Positions 15,090-22,039 of a stretch of 50,434 bases of DNA are shown here, piece after piece. Origin of the DNA: an uncultured Eubacteriales bacterium (GTDB lineage Bacteria > Bacillota > Clostridia > Oscillospirales > Oscillospiraceae). The notes under the pieces are model-generated. The model saw nothing but the letters and a program-made list of their open reading frames with translations, did not search any database and was not told where the DNA came from. The translations under genes and the position numbers were made by a program. The stretch spans positions 1-50,434 of the forward strand of contig URLT01000002.1 of NCBI GenBank assembly GCA_900548795.1. The letters are read 5' to 3'. The first letter of the stretch is position 1. Each line of letters opens with the position of its first letter.

Positions 15090-15476
15090 TCACAGCTTGG
15101 CGTAGGCCTTCTCCAAAAAGCGCTCGGTCTTGACGACCACGCGCTCGTGCGTGGCTTTTCCGATCTCTCCGGCCTCGTCAAAGGCCGTGATCTCAAAGGT
15201 CAGCCTGCGGCCGTCGACGGCGGTGAGGCGGCTCTCGGCGCGCACCTCCATGCCGACCGGCGTCGCGGCCAGATGCTGCACGTCCATGCGCGTGCCGACG
15301 GACGTCTCGCCCTCGGCGAGCTTGCCCTCAAGGGCGTTGCAGGCCGCGCCCTCCATCAGCGCGACCATGCAGGGCGTCGCGTAGACCAGCAGCGAGCCGC
15401 TGCCGACCTCCTGCGCCGTGTCCGCGCGCTCGACCACCGTCTCGGCGCTGCCGGTCATTCCAACTTCAACGATCAT
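15090..15476 (-). CDS. FlK-like thioesterase family protein
   Basis: A 128-residue hotdog-fold protein resembling the fluoroacetyl-CoA thioesterase FlK family. The expected triad regions are visible: Thr and Glu in YATPCMVALMEGAACNAL and His in VQHLAATPVGM. The rest (LTAVDGRRLTFEITAFDEAGEIGKATHER) is typical. Many housekeeping members exist whose acyl-CoA substrate is unknown, so FlK activity should not be assumed. It is the first gene of the rimM-trmD-cobB-trmO operon; its promoter lies within the terminator of ridA. Confidence 0.82.
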   Translation of the reverse strand: MIVEVGMTGSAETVVERADTAQEVGSGSLLVYATPCMVALMEGAACNALEGKLAEGETSVGTRMDVQHLAATPVGMEVRAESRLTAVDGRRLTFEITAFDEAGEIGKATHERVVVKTERFLEKAYAKL

Positions 15477-15497
15477 GGTTTTCTAACTCCTTTGAAC

Positions 15498-15541
15498 AAA
15501 AAAGTCCTGACTTCTGCCAGTATTATAGCAGAAGTCAGGAC
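15498..15541 (-). terminator. terminator of ridA with a promoter in its loop
   Basis: A 14-bp perfect stem (GTCCTGACTTCTGC, 15504-15517, against 15528-15541) and, on the minus strand, six T after it (15498-15503). It begins 15 bases after the ridA stop. The 10-base loop holds TATAAT, which also serves as the -10 box of the next operon. Confidence 0.92.
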
Positions 15542-15550
15542 GGATTGCAA
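15522..15550 (-). promoter_or_regulatory. promoter of the thioesterase-rimM-trmD-cobB-trmO operon
   Basis: Minus strand TTGCAA (15545-15550), 17-base spacer that is the first arm of the ridA terminator, TATAAT (15522-15527) in the hairpin loop. Transcription from here would begin in the second arm, so the new transcript lacks an intact terminator. Confidence 0.8.
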
Positions 15551-15555
15551 CGGTT

Positions 15556-15936
15556 TTACTTGTCCGCGCGGACGGCGACGGCCTCAATTTCGACGAGAGC
15601 GTTTTTCGGCAGAGCCGCGACCTCGAAGCAGCTTCTTGCGGGGTTGTTCGGGAAGTGCTTGGCATAGACGGCGTTGAACGCCGCGAAATCGGACATATGC
15701 TGCAAATAGCAGGTCGTCTTTGCCACGTGGACAAGGTCGCTGCCTGCGGCCTCCAGAATGGCCTTGAGGTTGGCGATGGACTGCTCGGCCTGCGCCTCGA
15801 TGCCGCCCTCGGGGAAGCTGCCGGTGGCCGGGTCGATGGGGAGCTGACCGGACGTGAAGACCAGCGCGCAGTGCGCAATGGCCTGAGAATACGGGCCGAT
15901 GGCGGCCGGGGCGTGCTCAGTGTGAATAATCTCCAT
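15556..15936 (-). CDS. ridA: RidA family enamine/imine deaminase
   Basis: A 126-residue YjgF/RidA protein that hydrolyses reactive 2-aminoacrylate-type enamines released by PLP enzymes. It shows IGPYSQAI, FTSGQLPIDPATG, the substrate arginine in NPARSCFEVAALPK and the C-terminal glutamate in ALVEIEAVAV. It is preceded by AGGAGG and followed by a strong terminator, so it is probably monocistronic. A family B element lies about 40 bases upstream. Two PLP lyases in this window (CysK and DpaL) could produce its substrate. Confidence 0.95.
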   Translation of the reverse strand: MEIIHTEHAPAAIGPYSQAIAHCALVFTSGQLPIDPATGSFPEGGIEAQAEQSIANLKAILEAAGSDLVHVAKTTCYLQHMSDFAAFNAVYAKHFPNNPARSCFEVAALPKNALVEIEAVAVRADK

Positions 15937-15977
15937 GTGAAAAATCCTCCTGTAATTTGATTTTATTGGTAAAATTA

Positions 15978-16138
15978 GGGAAGCTCTGATTAAATCGCAA
16001 GAGTGATCAGCGAGGGATTTTGTTCCAAATTGAGGTTTGGAAATCGCAGGAATACTTTGTGTATTTCAAGATTTTCAAACCGATAAGTTGGGACGAAAGA
16101 CCCGCTGAGCGCCGCAGCCGATTTATTCAGAGGTTCCT
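15978..16138. repeat. family B element, complete 161-bp copy (inverted)
   Basis: It reads in the opposite direction to the 8247 copy: GGGAAGCTCTGATTAAATCG at the left and GCCGCAGCCGATTTATTCAG then AGGTTCCT at the right. TA flanks both ends. It lies between the converging edges of ridA's upstream region and the 3' end of the SGNH-deacetylase gene, five bases from that gene's stop codon. Confidence 0.85.
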
Positions 16139-16143
16139 TAGGA

Positions 16144-17967
16144 CTATTTCGCGATTTTTGACTCTAAATAGTCCAATATATCCTGCGGCGCCTGCGCCTC
16201 GGCGACGTTCAGCCGCCCCAGCGCGCAGAGCGTCTGCGGCAGCCCCTTGACGAGGGTGTTGCTTCGCGCGGGGTCGGTGCAGAGCGTGATGGCGAAGCCG
16301 TTTTCGTGCAGCGTGACCTCCGTCAGCGTGGAATAGACGCCCTCGGGATAGGCCAGCGCGATGGGCGCCGCGCCGAAGGCGGATTCATACATCGTGCGAT
16401 AGGCCTTGACGTCCGCGAGGATCGCGGCCTGAAAATCGGCCTCGCTCTCGCCGGGCAGCGGGCTCATCGTCGCGCGCACGTCTGCGGCCGTTTCAAACGG
16501 CGGCCACTGGTGCATGTCAAAGGTGTGGCTCTGGATGCTGATGAGGCCGGAGGCCGTCATTTCGCGCGCCTGTTCGAACGTGAAGTGCGGCGTGATGGCG
16601 TTGCCGGTGTCCTTGTATTCTGTGCAGCCGAAGGAGAAGCCGATCGAGAAGATCGTCGCCTTCAGATCCAGCTCCTTCAGGATCGGGTAGGCCAGCTCGT
16701 AGTTGCTGGCGTAGCCGTCGTCGAGCGTGATGCAGAAGGGCTTTTCGGGCAGCTCCGCGCCGTGATAGACATAGTCATAAAGCTCCTGCATCGACACGGC
16801 GTGCCACCCGGCGGCCTTGACGGCCTCGAGCTGGGCGCGGAAGCGCTCGGGCGTGATGACGGTCGCGTCGTCGCCCTCGGCGGCGAGGTGGTGATACATC
16901 AGGATCGGCACGGTCACGCTGTGCGCGCTCTGCGCCGGGGTCTGCGCCTCAAGCTGCTCGGCGCGCGCGATCCGGCGGCCGAAATTCTCCGGCATCCAGA
17001 CGGAATCGTCGCCGAAAATTTTCGCCAGCACCATGTCGCCCACGGCGTTGCGGAAATGCGTGGCGTCGTAAAAATACCGTGCGTCGTCCGAAATGGCGCT
17101 CTGCGCGAAGTCCCAGTAGTCCGTGACCTCGGCCAGCGCCTGTCGGTAGCGCTGCAGCTCCTGCGCGTCGACCTTCTCCCACTGCCCGCTGTAGACCGGC
17201 GAGAAGATCACCGTCAGCCGGACGCCGCGCGCGTCGCAGAGGTCGCGGATCTGCTCGACGGCCTGCACGCAGGCGTCGATCTGCCCGAGATACGCCGACT
17301 GATCGTCGCAGGAGAAGTCCGCGCCGTAGCTTGCCTCGTACCAGGCGAGGTCGCCGACGTTCTCCACGTCGCGCACGCGCTTGTCGTAGCAGCCGCTCTC
17401 GACGTCAAAGACGTCGAAGACCTGCGGCAGCAGCGTGTCGGAGGCGCGGGAGCGCAGCTTTTCCAGCGAATAGCGCGGCCCTGCGAGGGCATATTTGAGG
17501 TAAAACGCCAGCGGACTGCCGCCGTTGACCTTGTAGTGCGGCCGGTCGGTCAGACCCGTGCCGTCCTCGGTCGGCGTGGCGGCCTCGTTGATGCCGAGGT
17601 TCAGAATGAGGTTTTTGACCTCATAGTGCCCGAGCAGGTAGGCGGCAAAATCGCTGTAGTCCTTCGTGTTGCAGCCGTAGACAAAGAGGTTATAGAACGA
17701 CGCGCCGGTGTAGGCGTTGAGCCGCTCGGTGTCATAGGACGCGGCCGAGGACGAGCCGATGATATAGGAGTCGTATTCCTCGTGGTGGCGCTCGAGATAT
17801 TCGAGCTTGGCCACGCGGGGATTGTTCGTCTGGTCATAGGAATCCCAGCCGAGCAGCCGGTCGCCGAACACGCCGAAGGGGTCGACCAGCAGATTGATCA
17901 GCACGCACAGCAGCAGCGCCGCCGCCAGCGCGAACGGGAGCATCCTCAGCCATTTTTTTGCGGACAT
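16144..17967 (-). CDS. SGNH hydrolase-like domain fused to polysaccharide deacetylase
   Basis: A 607-residue exported membrane-anchored fusion. Residues 8-29 are a signal anchor. Residues 40-340 resemble DltD/AlgJ SGNH proteins: nucleophile region IIGSSSAAS (70-76), LGINEA (124-129), and the Asp/His pair in DATHF (301-305). Residues 350-600 are a NodB-type deacetylase: LMYHHL, metal Asp region ITLDDGY (413-419), a PgaB-like histidine motif SHTFDMH (480-486) and LAYPEGVYS. NodB enzymes remove N- or O-acetyl groups from surface glycans; DltD-like proteins act in the last step of surface aminoacylation or acetylation. It ends the adenylase-carrier-MBOAT operon, starting 13 bases after the MBOAT stop. 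The fused pair suggests deacetylation and acyl transfer on the same glycan (inference). Confidence 0.85.
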   Translation of the reverse strand: MSAKKWLRMLPFALAAALLLCVLINLLVDPFGVFGDRLLGWDSYDQTNNPRVAKLEYLERHHEEYDSYIIGSSSAASYDTERLNAYTGASFYNLFVYGCNTKDYSDFAAYLLGHYEVKNLILNLGINEAATPTEDGTGLTDRPHYKVNGGSPLAFYLKYALAGPRYSLEKLRSRASDTLLPQVFDVFDVESGCYDKRVRDVENVGDLAWYEASYGADFSCDDQSAYLGQIDACVQAVEQIRDLCDARGVRLTVIFSPVYSGQWEKVDAQELQRYRQALAEVTDYWDFAQSAISDDARYFYDATHFRNAVGDMVLAKIFGDDSVWMPENFGRRIARAEQLEAQTPAQSAHSVTVPILMYHHLAAEGDDATVITPERFRAQLEAVKAAGWHAVSMQELYDYVYHGAELPEKPFCITLDDGYASNYELAYPILKELDLKATIFSIGFSFGCTEYKDTGNAITPHFTFEQAREMTASGLISIQSHTFDMHQWPPFETAADVRATMSPLPGESEADFQAAILADVKAYRTMYESAFGAAPIALAYPEGVYSTLTEVTLHENGFAITLCTDPARSNTLVKGLPQTLCALGRLNVAEAQAPQDILDYLESKIAK

Positions 17968-17979
17968 TGCAGCGCCCCC

Positions 17980-19512
17980 TTACACATTTTCATAGACATA
18001 GGCAATGGCGGTGTAGCCGGTGTTGAGATAGACCGTCGCCAGCAGAAGAAAGAGCGCCGCGACCAGCACGAGGAACTGCACGACCGGCCTTTTCGCGGCC
18101 AGCGCCGTGCGCACGCGCACGCCGCGCTCCTGCTGCAAGCTGACGCAAAAGAGCACGAAGCCGGACAGGAGCACCGTAACATATCCGCCGGCGCTCAGGC
18201 CGAAGGACGTCCAGATGCCGCGCGGCAGCGCCTGAAGCAGGTGTGTCGCGCAGTGGCGCAGCATCCCCCATGCGGCCGAGAGGCTTTCGGCGCGCGAGAA
18301 AAAGCGCCCGATCGTCACGAGGAAGCAGGTGCGCAGAATGCGGAAGACCTGCATCGCGCGCCCCTCGCGCTTTTTGAAGAGCGGCGCGCAGAGCATGGCG
18401 GCCGACATCAGCAGGCCGTTCCAAAGGCCGTAGGCGATGTTTTGCAGCCCCGGCCCCTGCCAGACGCCGACGGCCAGAAAGACGACGACCGTCGCGACGC
18501 TCGGCACGAGCAGCTTGCCGACGCGCTTGCCCAGATGCTTGCGCAGCGGCTTGCAGAGCCGCGGGAGCCACTTGGAAAGCGCCAGCGGATAGAACAGGTA
18601 GTCCTTCATCCATTCGCCGAGGGAGATGTGCCAGCGGCGCCAGAAGTCGTCGATGCTCTGCGCAAAATACGGGCGGCGGAAATTCTCGCCGAGGCGGATG
18701 CCGAACAGCTCCGAGACGCCGCGCACGATGTCGATGCCGCCGGAAAAATCGCAGTAGAGCTGCAAGCAGTAGAGCGCAGCGCCCAGAAAGACGATCAGAC
18801 CGGGATAGGCGGCATAGTTGCCGTAAAGCTCGGCGACCGGCGCGGCCAGCGTGTCGGCGATGAGCACCTTTTTCAGCATACCCCAGAGCATCAGCTCGAT
18901 GCCGTCGCGCAGGTTTTCGGCCTGAAGGCGATGCTCGGCGAAGAGCTGCGGCGCAAGCTCGCCGTAGCGGTGGATCGGCCCCTGCACCATCTGCGGGAAA
19001 TAGGACGCAAAGAGCAGATAGCGCAGAAAATTGCGCTCGGCGGCCAGCTTGCCGCGGTAGACGTCGATCAGATACCCGGCGGTCTGGAAAATATAGAACG
19101 AAAGCCCCAGCGGCACGAGCAGCTCCAGCGGCCGGAAGGGAAGCCCCGTCGCGCCGAGCAGCCAGTTGAGGTATTTATAGACGGCCAGCGTCAGGAAATT
19201 CAGGCACAGCGCCGCCGTCAGCACGCGCCGCCGCACGCGCACGCCGCGCTTTTTCGCGGCCGGGCGGTTTTCGCGCGGCGTCTCGGCCAGCAGCGCCTGT
19301 TCTTTTTGGTGCAGCGCCCCGAGCCAGCGCCCCGCGCCGTAGGTCATGCCGACCGTGGCCAGAAGCGACAGCCCGGCCGACGGACTGTACGACAGGTAAA
19401 ACACGGCGCTCGCTGCCAGCAGCACATACCGGCGAAGGCGCACCGGAACCAGATAATAGGTCAACAGTGCGCCTGCCAGAAAAATCAGAAAGGTCAGGCT
19501 GCTGAGAGACAT
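17980..19512 (-). CDS. MBOAT family O-acyltransferase, DltB/AlgI-like
   Basis: A 510-residue polytopic membrane protein of the MBOAT family, which passes acyl groups from cytosolic carriers through the membrane to surface polymers. It shows FPQMVQGPIHRY, the LQLYCDFSGG motif, RRPYFAQSIDDFWRRWHISL with the first conserved histidine, and about ten or more membrane helices. The second histidine, normally in a GLWHG-type motif, is replaced: GVWQGPGLQNIAYGLWNG (Gln codon at 18457-18459). Gene order adenylase, carrier protein, MBOAT, SGNH protein parallels dltA-dltC-dltB-dltD. It starts two bases before the carrier gene's stop position, so translation is coupled. Whether it is still an active transferase is open. 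Confidence 0.88.
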   Translation of the reverse strand: MSLSSLTFLIFLAGALLTYYLVPVRLRRYVLLAASAVFYLSYSPSAGLSLLATVGMTYGAGRWLGALHQKEQALLAETPRENRPAAKKRGVRVRRRVLTAALCLNFLTLAVYKYLNWLLGATGLPFRPLELLVPLGLSFYIFQTAGYLIDVYRGKLAAERNFLRYLLFASYFPQMVQGPIHRYGELAPQLFAEHRLQAENLRDGIELMLWGMLKKVLIADTLAAPVAELYGNYAAYPGLIVFLGAALYCLQLYCDFSGGIDIVRGVSELFGIRLGENFRRPYFAQSIDDFWRRWHISLGEWMKDYLFYPLALSKWLPRLCKPLRKHLGKRVGKLLVPSVATVVVFLAVGVWQGPGLQNIAYGLWNGLLMSAAMLCAPLFKKREGRAMQVFRILRTCFLVTIGRFFSRAESLSAAWGMLRHCATHLLQALPRGIWTSFGLSAGGYVTVLLSGFVLFCVSLQQERGVRVRTALAAKRPVVQFLVLVAALFLLLATVYLNTGYTAIAYVYENV

Positions 19513-19513
19513 A

Positions 19514-19741
19514 TCACTCGCAGCGCAGACGCTCGACCAGCGCCAAAATGGCCGCCGCGGAGTTGAAGTTCTCCGGCTCCAGCTCGTCGACCGTGATGGA
19601 GATGTCGTAGGCGTCGTTCAGCTCGCCGACGATCATGACGATGTCGAGCGAGGTCAGGATGCCGTCGTCGATGAGCGCCGTTTCGTGCGCAAAGTCGACG
19701 TCCGGGCAGCAGGCTTCCAGAATTTGGATGAGTTCCTTCAT
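19514..19741 (-). CDS. acyl/aminoacyl carrier protein, DltC-like
   Basis: A 75-residue acidic helical carrier protein. The phosphopantetheine serine is expected in DDGILTSLDIVMIV (helix II start). The preceding VDFAHETAL and the later YDISITVDELEPENF fit the carrier fold. It would hold an amino acid activated by the adenylase next door as a thioester. Its ATG overlaps the adenylase stop (ATGA), and the MBOAT gene follows at once, so the four proteins are made together. Confidence 0.85.
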   Translation of the reverse strand: MKELIQILEACCPDVDFAHETALIDDGILTSLDIVMIVGELNDAYDISITVDELEPENFNSAAAILALVERLRCE

Positions 19742-21258
19742 GGCGTTTGCTCCTTGATGTATTGCGCGCGCAGCAGCGCGCGGTCGATCTTCCCCGTGCG
19801 GTTGGCGGGCATAGTCTCCAAAAATACGACGCGGTTCGGCAGCATATACTCCGGCAGTCGCTCCCTCAGGCGGCGCAGCAGGCGCCTCGGGTCGTCCTCC
19901 TGCGCCTGACAGAAGAGCACGATGCGCTCGCGCGCCGCGTCATGCAGACAGCAGGCGTACTGCACCTCGGGCAGGGCGTTGGCTGCGACCTCGATCTCGC
20001 CAAGCTCGATGCGGTGCCCCATGTGCTTGATCTGGGAGTCCGCGCGGCCGACAAAGAGCAGGTTGCCGTCGGGCAGGTATTTTGCAAGGTCGCCCGTGCG
20101 GTAGATGCGCTCCGGCCATTGGGCTTGCAGCGGGCTTTGGCAGAAGGCCTCGGCGGTTTTTTCGGGGTTGGCATAGTAGCCCAGCGCAAGGCAGGTGCCG
20201 CGCACGCAAAGTTCGCCGACCTCGCCTGGCTCCGTGACGGCCGCGCCGTCGCGGCAGAGAAACACGCCGGAGTTGCCGAAGGGACGCCCGATGGGCAGCA
20301 CCTCGTCGTCTGCATAGGCGCGGTCGACGCGGTAATAGGTGCAGTTGCAGGTGATCTCGGTCGGGCCATAGAGGTTGACATAATCTGCCGACGGCATGTG
20401 CCGCCGCCAGTCGTTGAGCACCTTGCAGGGCAGCAGCTCCCCGGAAAACATCACGCGCCGCAGATGCTCCGGCACAACGGAGTCGAACGTGCGCAGCGAC
20501 GAGAGGATCTTCATGGCTGCTGCCGCCCAGATCAGCGTGTCCACGCGGCGCTCGTTGAGCCGCGCGACGAGCCGCTTGGGCATCAGGAAGAGCTGCTTTT
20601 CGAGGATCTGCACCGTCGCGGCGCTGCGCAGCGCGAGGTAAAGATCCTTCACCGAGACGTCGAAGTCGAACGGCGCCTGATTGCCGAAGACGGTCTGCCC
20701 GTCAAAGCCGAAGGCGGCCGTGAACTGCTCGGCCATGTCGATCACGCTGCGGTGCGAGACGAGCACGCCCTTGGGTACGCCCGTCGAGCCGGAGGTGAAG
20801 ATGCAGTAGAGCGGGTCGGTGTCCAGCCCCTCGGCGATGGCGCGCTCGGCGACTGTCTCGTCGGCGGCCTCGGCGTTTTCGGGCAGCTCCACGGCCGGGC
20901 AGGTCATGAACGCAGGGCGCTGCGCCCCCTCGGCCGCCAAAACGATCGCCGCAGGCTGCATGGTTTCATAAATATCGCGCAGACGCTTCTCCGGGAGGGA
21001 GAGGTCGAGCGGGACATAAAAATTCCCGCTGCTCACGACGCCGTAGCAGGCAGCGGGCGTCCGCGCGCTCCGGTCGATCGCGACCAGAACCGGGCGGCGG
21101 CGCGCGCCGCCGAGCAAACGGCTCAGCTCCGCGCCGAGGGCGCAGACGATGCGCCAGAGCCGGACATAGGAATAGGCGCGCACGGAGTCGGCAAGGGCGC
21201 AGTGCTCCGGCGCGGTCTGCGCCGCGCGCTTGAGATAGGATAAAACGTTCGTCGTCAT
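19738..21258 (-). CDS. amino-acid adenylation enzyme, DltA-like
   Basis: A 506-residue AMP-forming ligase. Core motifs are in order: FTSGSTGVPKGVLVSH (A3), NQAPFDFDVSVKDLYLAL (A4 region, close to the corresponding DltA stretch), NLYGPTEITCNC (A5), YRTGDLAKYLPDGNL (A7), GRADSQIKHMGHRIELGEIE (A8) and NRTGKIDRALL with the catalytic Lys (A10). The aspartate that holds the substrate amino group is present in FDFDVS. DltA enzymes for D-alanine have a cysteine in FCGE; here the sequence is FSGE, so the substrate may not be D-alanine. The start is the ATG after GGGGAG; the longer in-frame extension runs through tRNA-Leu and is rejected. Confidence 0.85.
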   Translation of the reverse strand: MTTNVLSYLKRAAQTAPEHCALADSVRAYSYVRLWRIVCALGAELSRLLGGARRRPVLVAIDRSARTPAACYGVVSSGNFYVPLDLSLPEKRLRDIYETMQPAAIVLAAEGAQRPAFMTCPAVELPENAEAADETVAERAIAEGLDTDPLYCIFTSGSTGVPKGVLVSHRSVIDMAEQFTAAFGFDGQTVFGNQAPFDFDVSVKDLYLALRSAATVQILEKQLFLMPKRLVARLNERRVDTLIWAAAAMKILSSLRTFDSVVPEHLRRVMFSGELLPCKVLNDWRRHMPSADYVNLYGPTEITCNCTYYRVDRAYADDEVLPIGRPFGNSGVFLCRDGAAVTEPGEVGELCVRGTCLALGYYANPEKTAEAFCQSPLQAQWPERIYRTGDLAKYLPDGNLLFVGRADSQIKHMGHRIELGEIEVAANALPEVQYACCLHDAARERIVLFCQAQEDDPRRLLRRLRERLPEYMLPNRVVFLETMPANRTGKIDRALLRAQYIKEQTP

Positions 21259-21305
21259 CTGTGCCACTCCCCGCAGGCCGTTCGGCGGTGCCCGAAATAT
21301 GCCCG

Positions 21306-21343
21306 AAATATAAGATAAGCGATTGCCTGAGCAATCGCTTATC
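21306..21343 (-). terminator. hairpin after tRNA-Leu
   Basis: A 13-bp perfect stem GATAAGCGATTGC / GCAATCGCTTATC with loop of four, followed on the minus strand by TTATATTT. It lies between the tRNA and the dlt-like operon. Termination is likely but the tail is imperfect, so read-through into the operon is possible; I see no other strong promoter in the 50 bases before the adenylase gene. Confidence 0.7.
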
Positions 21344-21346
21344 CCG

Positions 21347-21431
21347 TGGTGCGAGTGATGCGACTTGAACGCACACGACATAAGCCACACGCCCCTCAAA
21401 CGTGCCTGTCTACCTATTCCAGCACACTCGC
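21347..21431 (-). tRNA. tRNA-Leu (anticodon GAG)
   Basis: On the minus strand: acceptor GCGAGTG pairs with CACTCGC, discriminator A and encoded CCA. The anticodon stem CACGT/GCGTG encloses loop TTGAGGG (anticodon GAG, reading CUC and CUU). The long variable arm and T-arm (GTGCG-TTCAAGT-CGCAT) fit a class II leucine tRNA. Length is 85 bases with CCA. Confidence 0.93.
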
Positions 21432-21450
21432 ATATCCAATTTGCTTGACT

Positions 21451-21479
21451 ATTTTACCGCATAAAACCGGATTTGTCAA
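21451..21479 (-). promoter_or_regulatory. promoter of tRNA-Leu
   Basis: Minus strand TTGACA (21474-21479), 17-base spacer, TAAAAT (21451-21456). It starts transcription about 12 bases before the tRNA. Confidence 0.85.
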
Positions 21480-21505
21480 GCCCTTTTCGCTTTTTCGCCG
21501 GAAAT

Positions 21506-22012
21506 TTATGCTCCGGGCGCGATCAGCGGCTGTAGGTTTACATAATCCAGATAGCGAAAGGCGACGCCGCCGTCATGCAGCGTCTGCGACGCGCGCTCGA
21601 GCCGCCAGCCCGGCAGCGCCGTGAGCTCGGGGAAGAACCGGTCGGCCGGCAGGGTGAGGAGCGTCTGTGTCATGAGGACACGGCTGCAATAGGGCAGCAG
21701 CGCCTCGTAGACCGCCGCGCCGCCGATGACGAAGGCGTCCTCGTCCGGGCGCAGCGCGGCAAAGAGCTCCGGCAGACTGTGCACGACCTCGGCATCGGGC
21801 ACAAAAAAAGACGGATCGTGCGATAAAATCAGGTTTCTGCGGTTTTTCAGCGGTTTTTTTCCCGGAAAGGTTTCAAGCGTCCGGCGGCCGCAGATCACCG
21901 TCCGGCCGGTCGTCAGCGCGCGAAAGCGCCTGAGATCCTCCGGGATCGACACGAGCAGCCGGTCGTTGAGGCCGATGCCCCGGTTTTCGGTCACGTTCAC
22001 AACGGCCTGCAT
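21506..22012 (-). CDS. folA: dihydrofolate reductase
   Basis: A 168-residue DHFR that regenerates tetrahydrofolate, needed after the thymidylate synthase reaction. It has VTENRGIG, the folate acid region SIPEDLRRFRALTTG, CGRRTLETFPGKKPLKNRRN, and the NADPH loop FVIGGAAVYEALLP. The usual Trp of LPW in the active-site loop is replaced (RLLVSIPEDL), a mild departure. It follows thyA with a 27-base gap, a common folate operon pair. Confidence 0.92.
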   Translation of the reverse strand: MQAVVNVTENRGIGLNDRLLVSIPEDLRRFRALTTGRTVICGRRTLETFPGKKPLKNRRNLILSHDPSFFVPDAEVVHSLPELFAALRPDEDAFVIGGAAVYEALLPYCSRVLMTQTLLTLPADRFFPELTALPGWRLERASQTLHDGGVAFRYLDYVNLQPLIAPGA

Positions 22013-22039
22013 TGGGCGGCCTCCCTTCTCTTTGCGGAA

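Noticed and set aside
16306..19566. A 1086-codon plus-strand frame opposite the MBOAT and SGNH-deacetylase genes
   Set aside because: Rich in Arg, Gln, Ala and His with no membrane or domain pattern, while both minus-strand genes have clear family motifs; a shadow frame.
21258..21399. N-terminal extension of the DltA-like adenylase
   Set aside because: It would read through tRNA-Leu and its hairpin; the ATG at 21258 matches the expected protein start.
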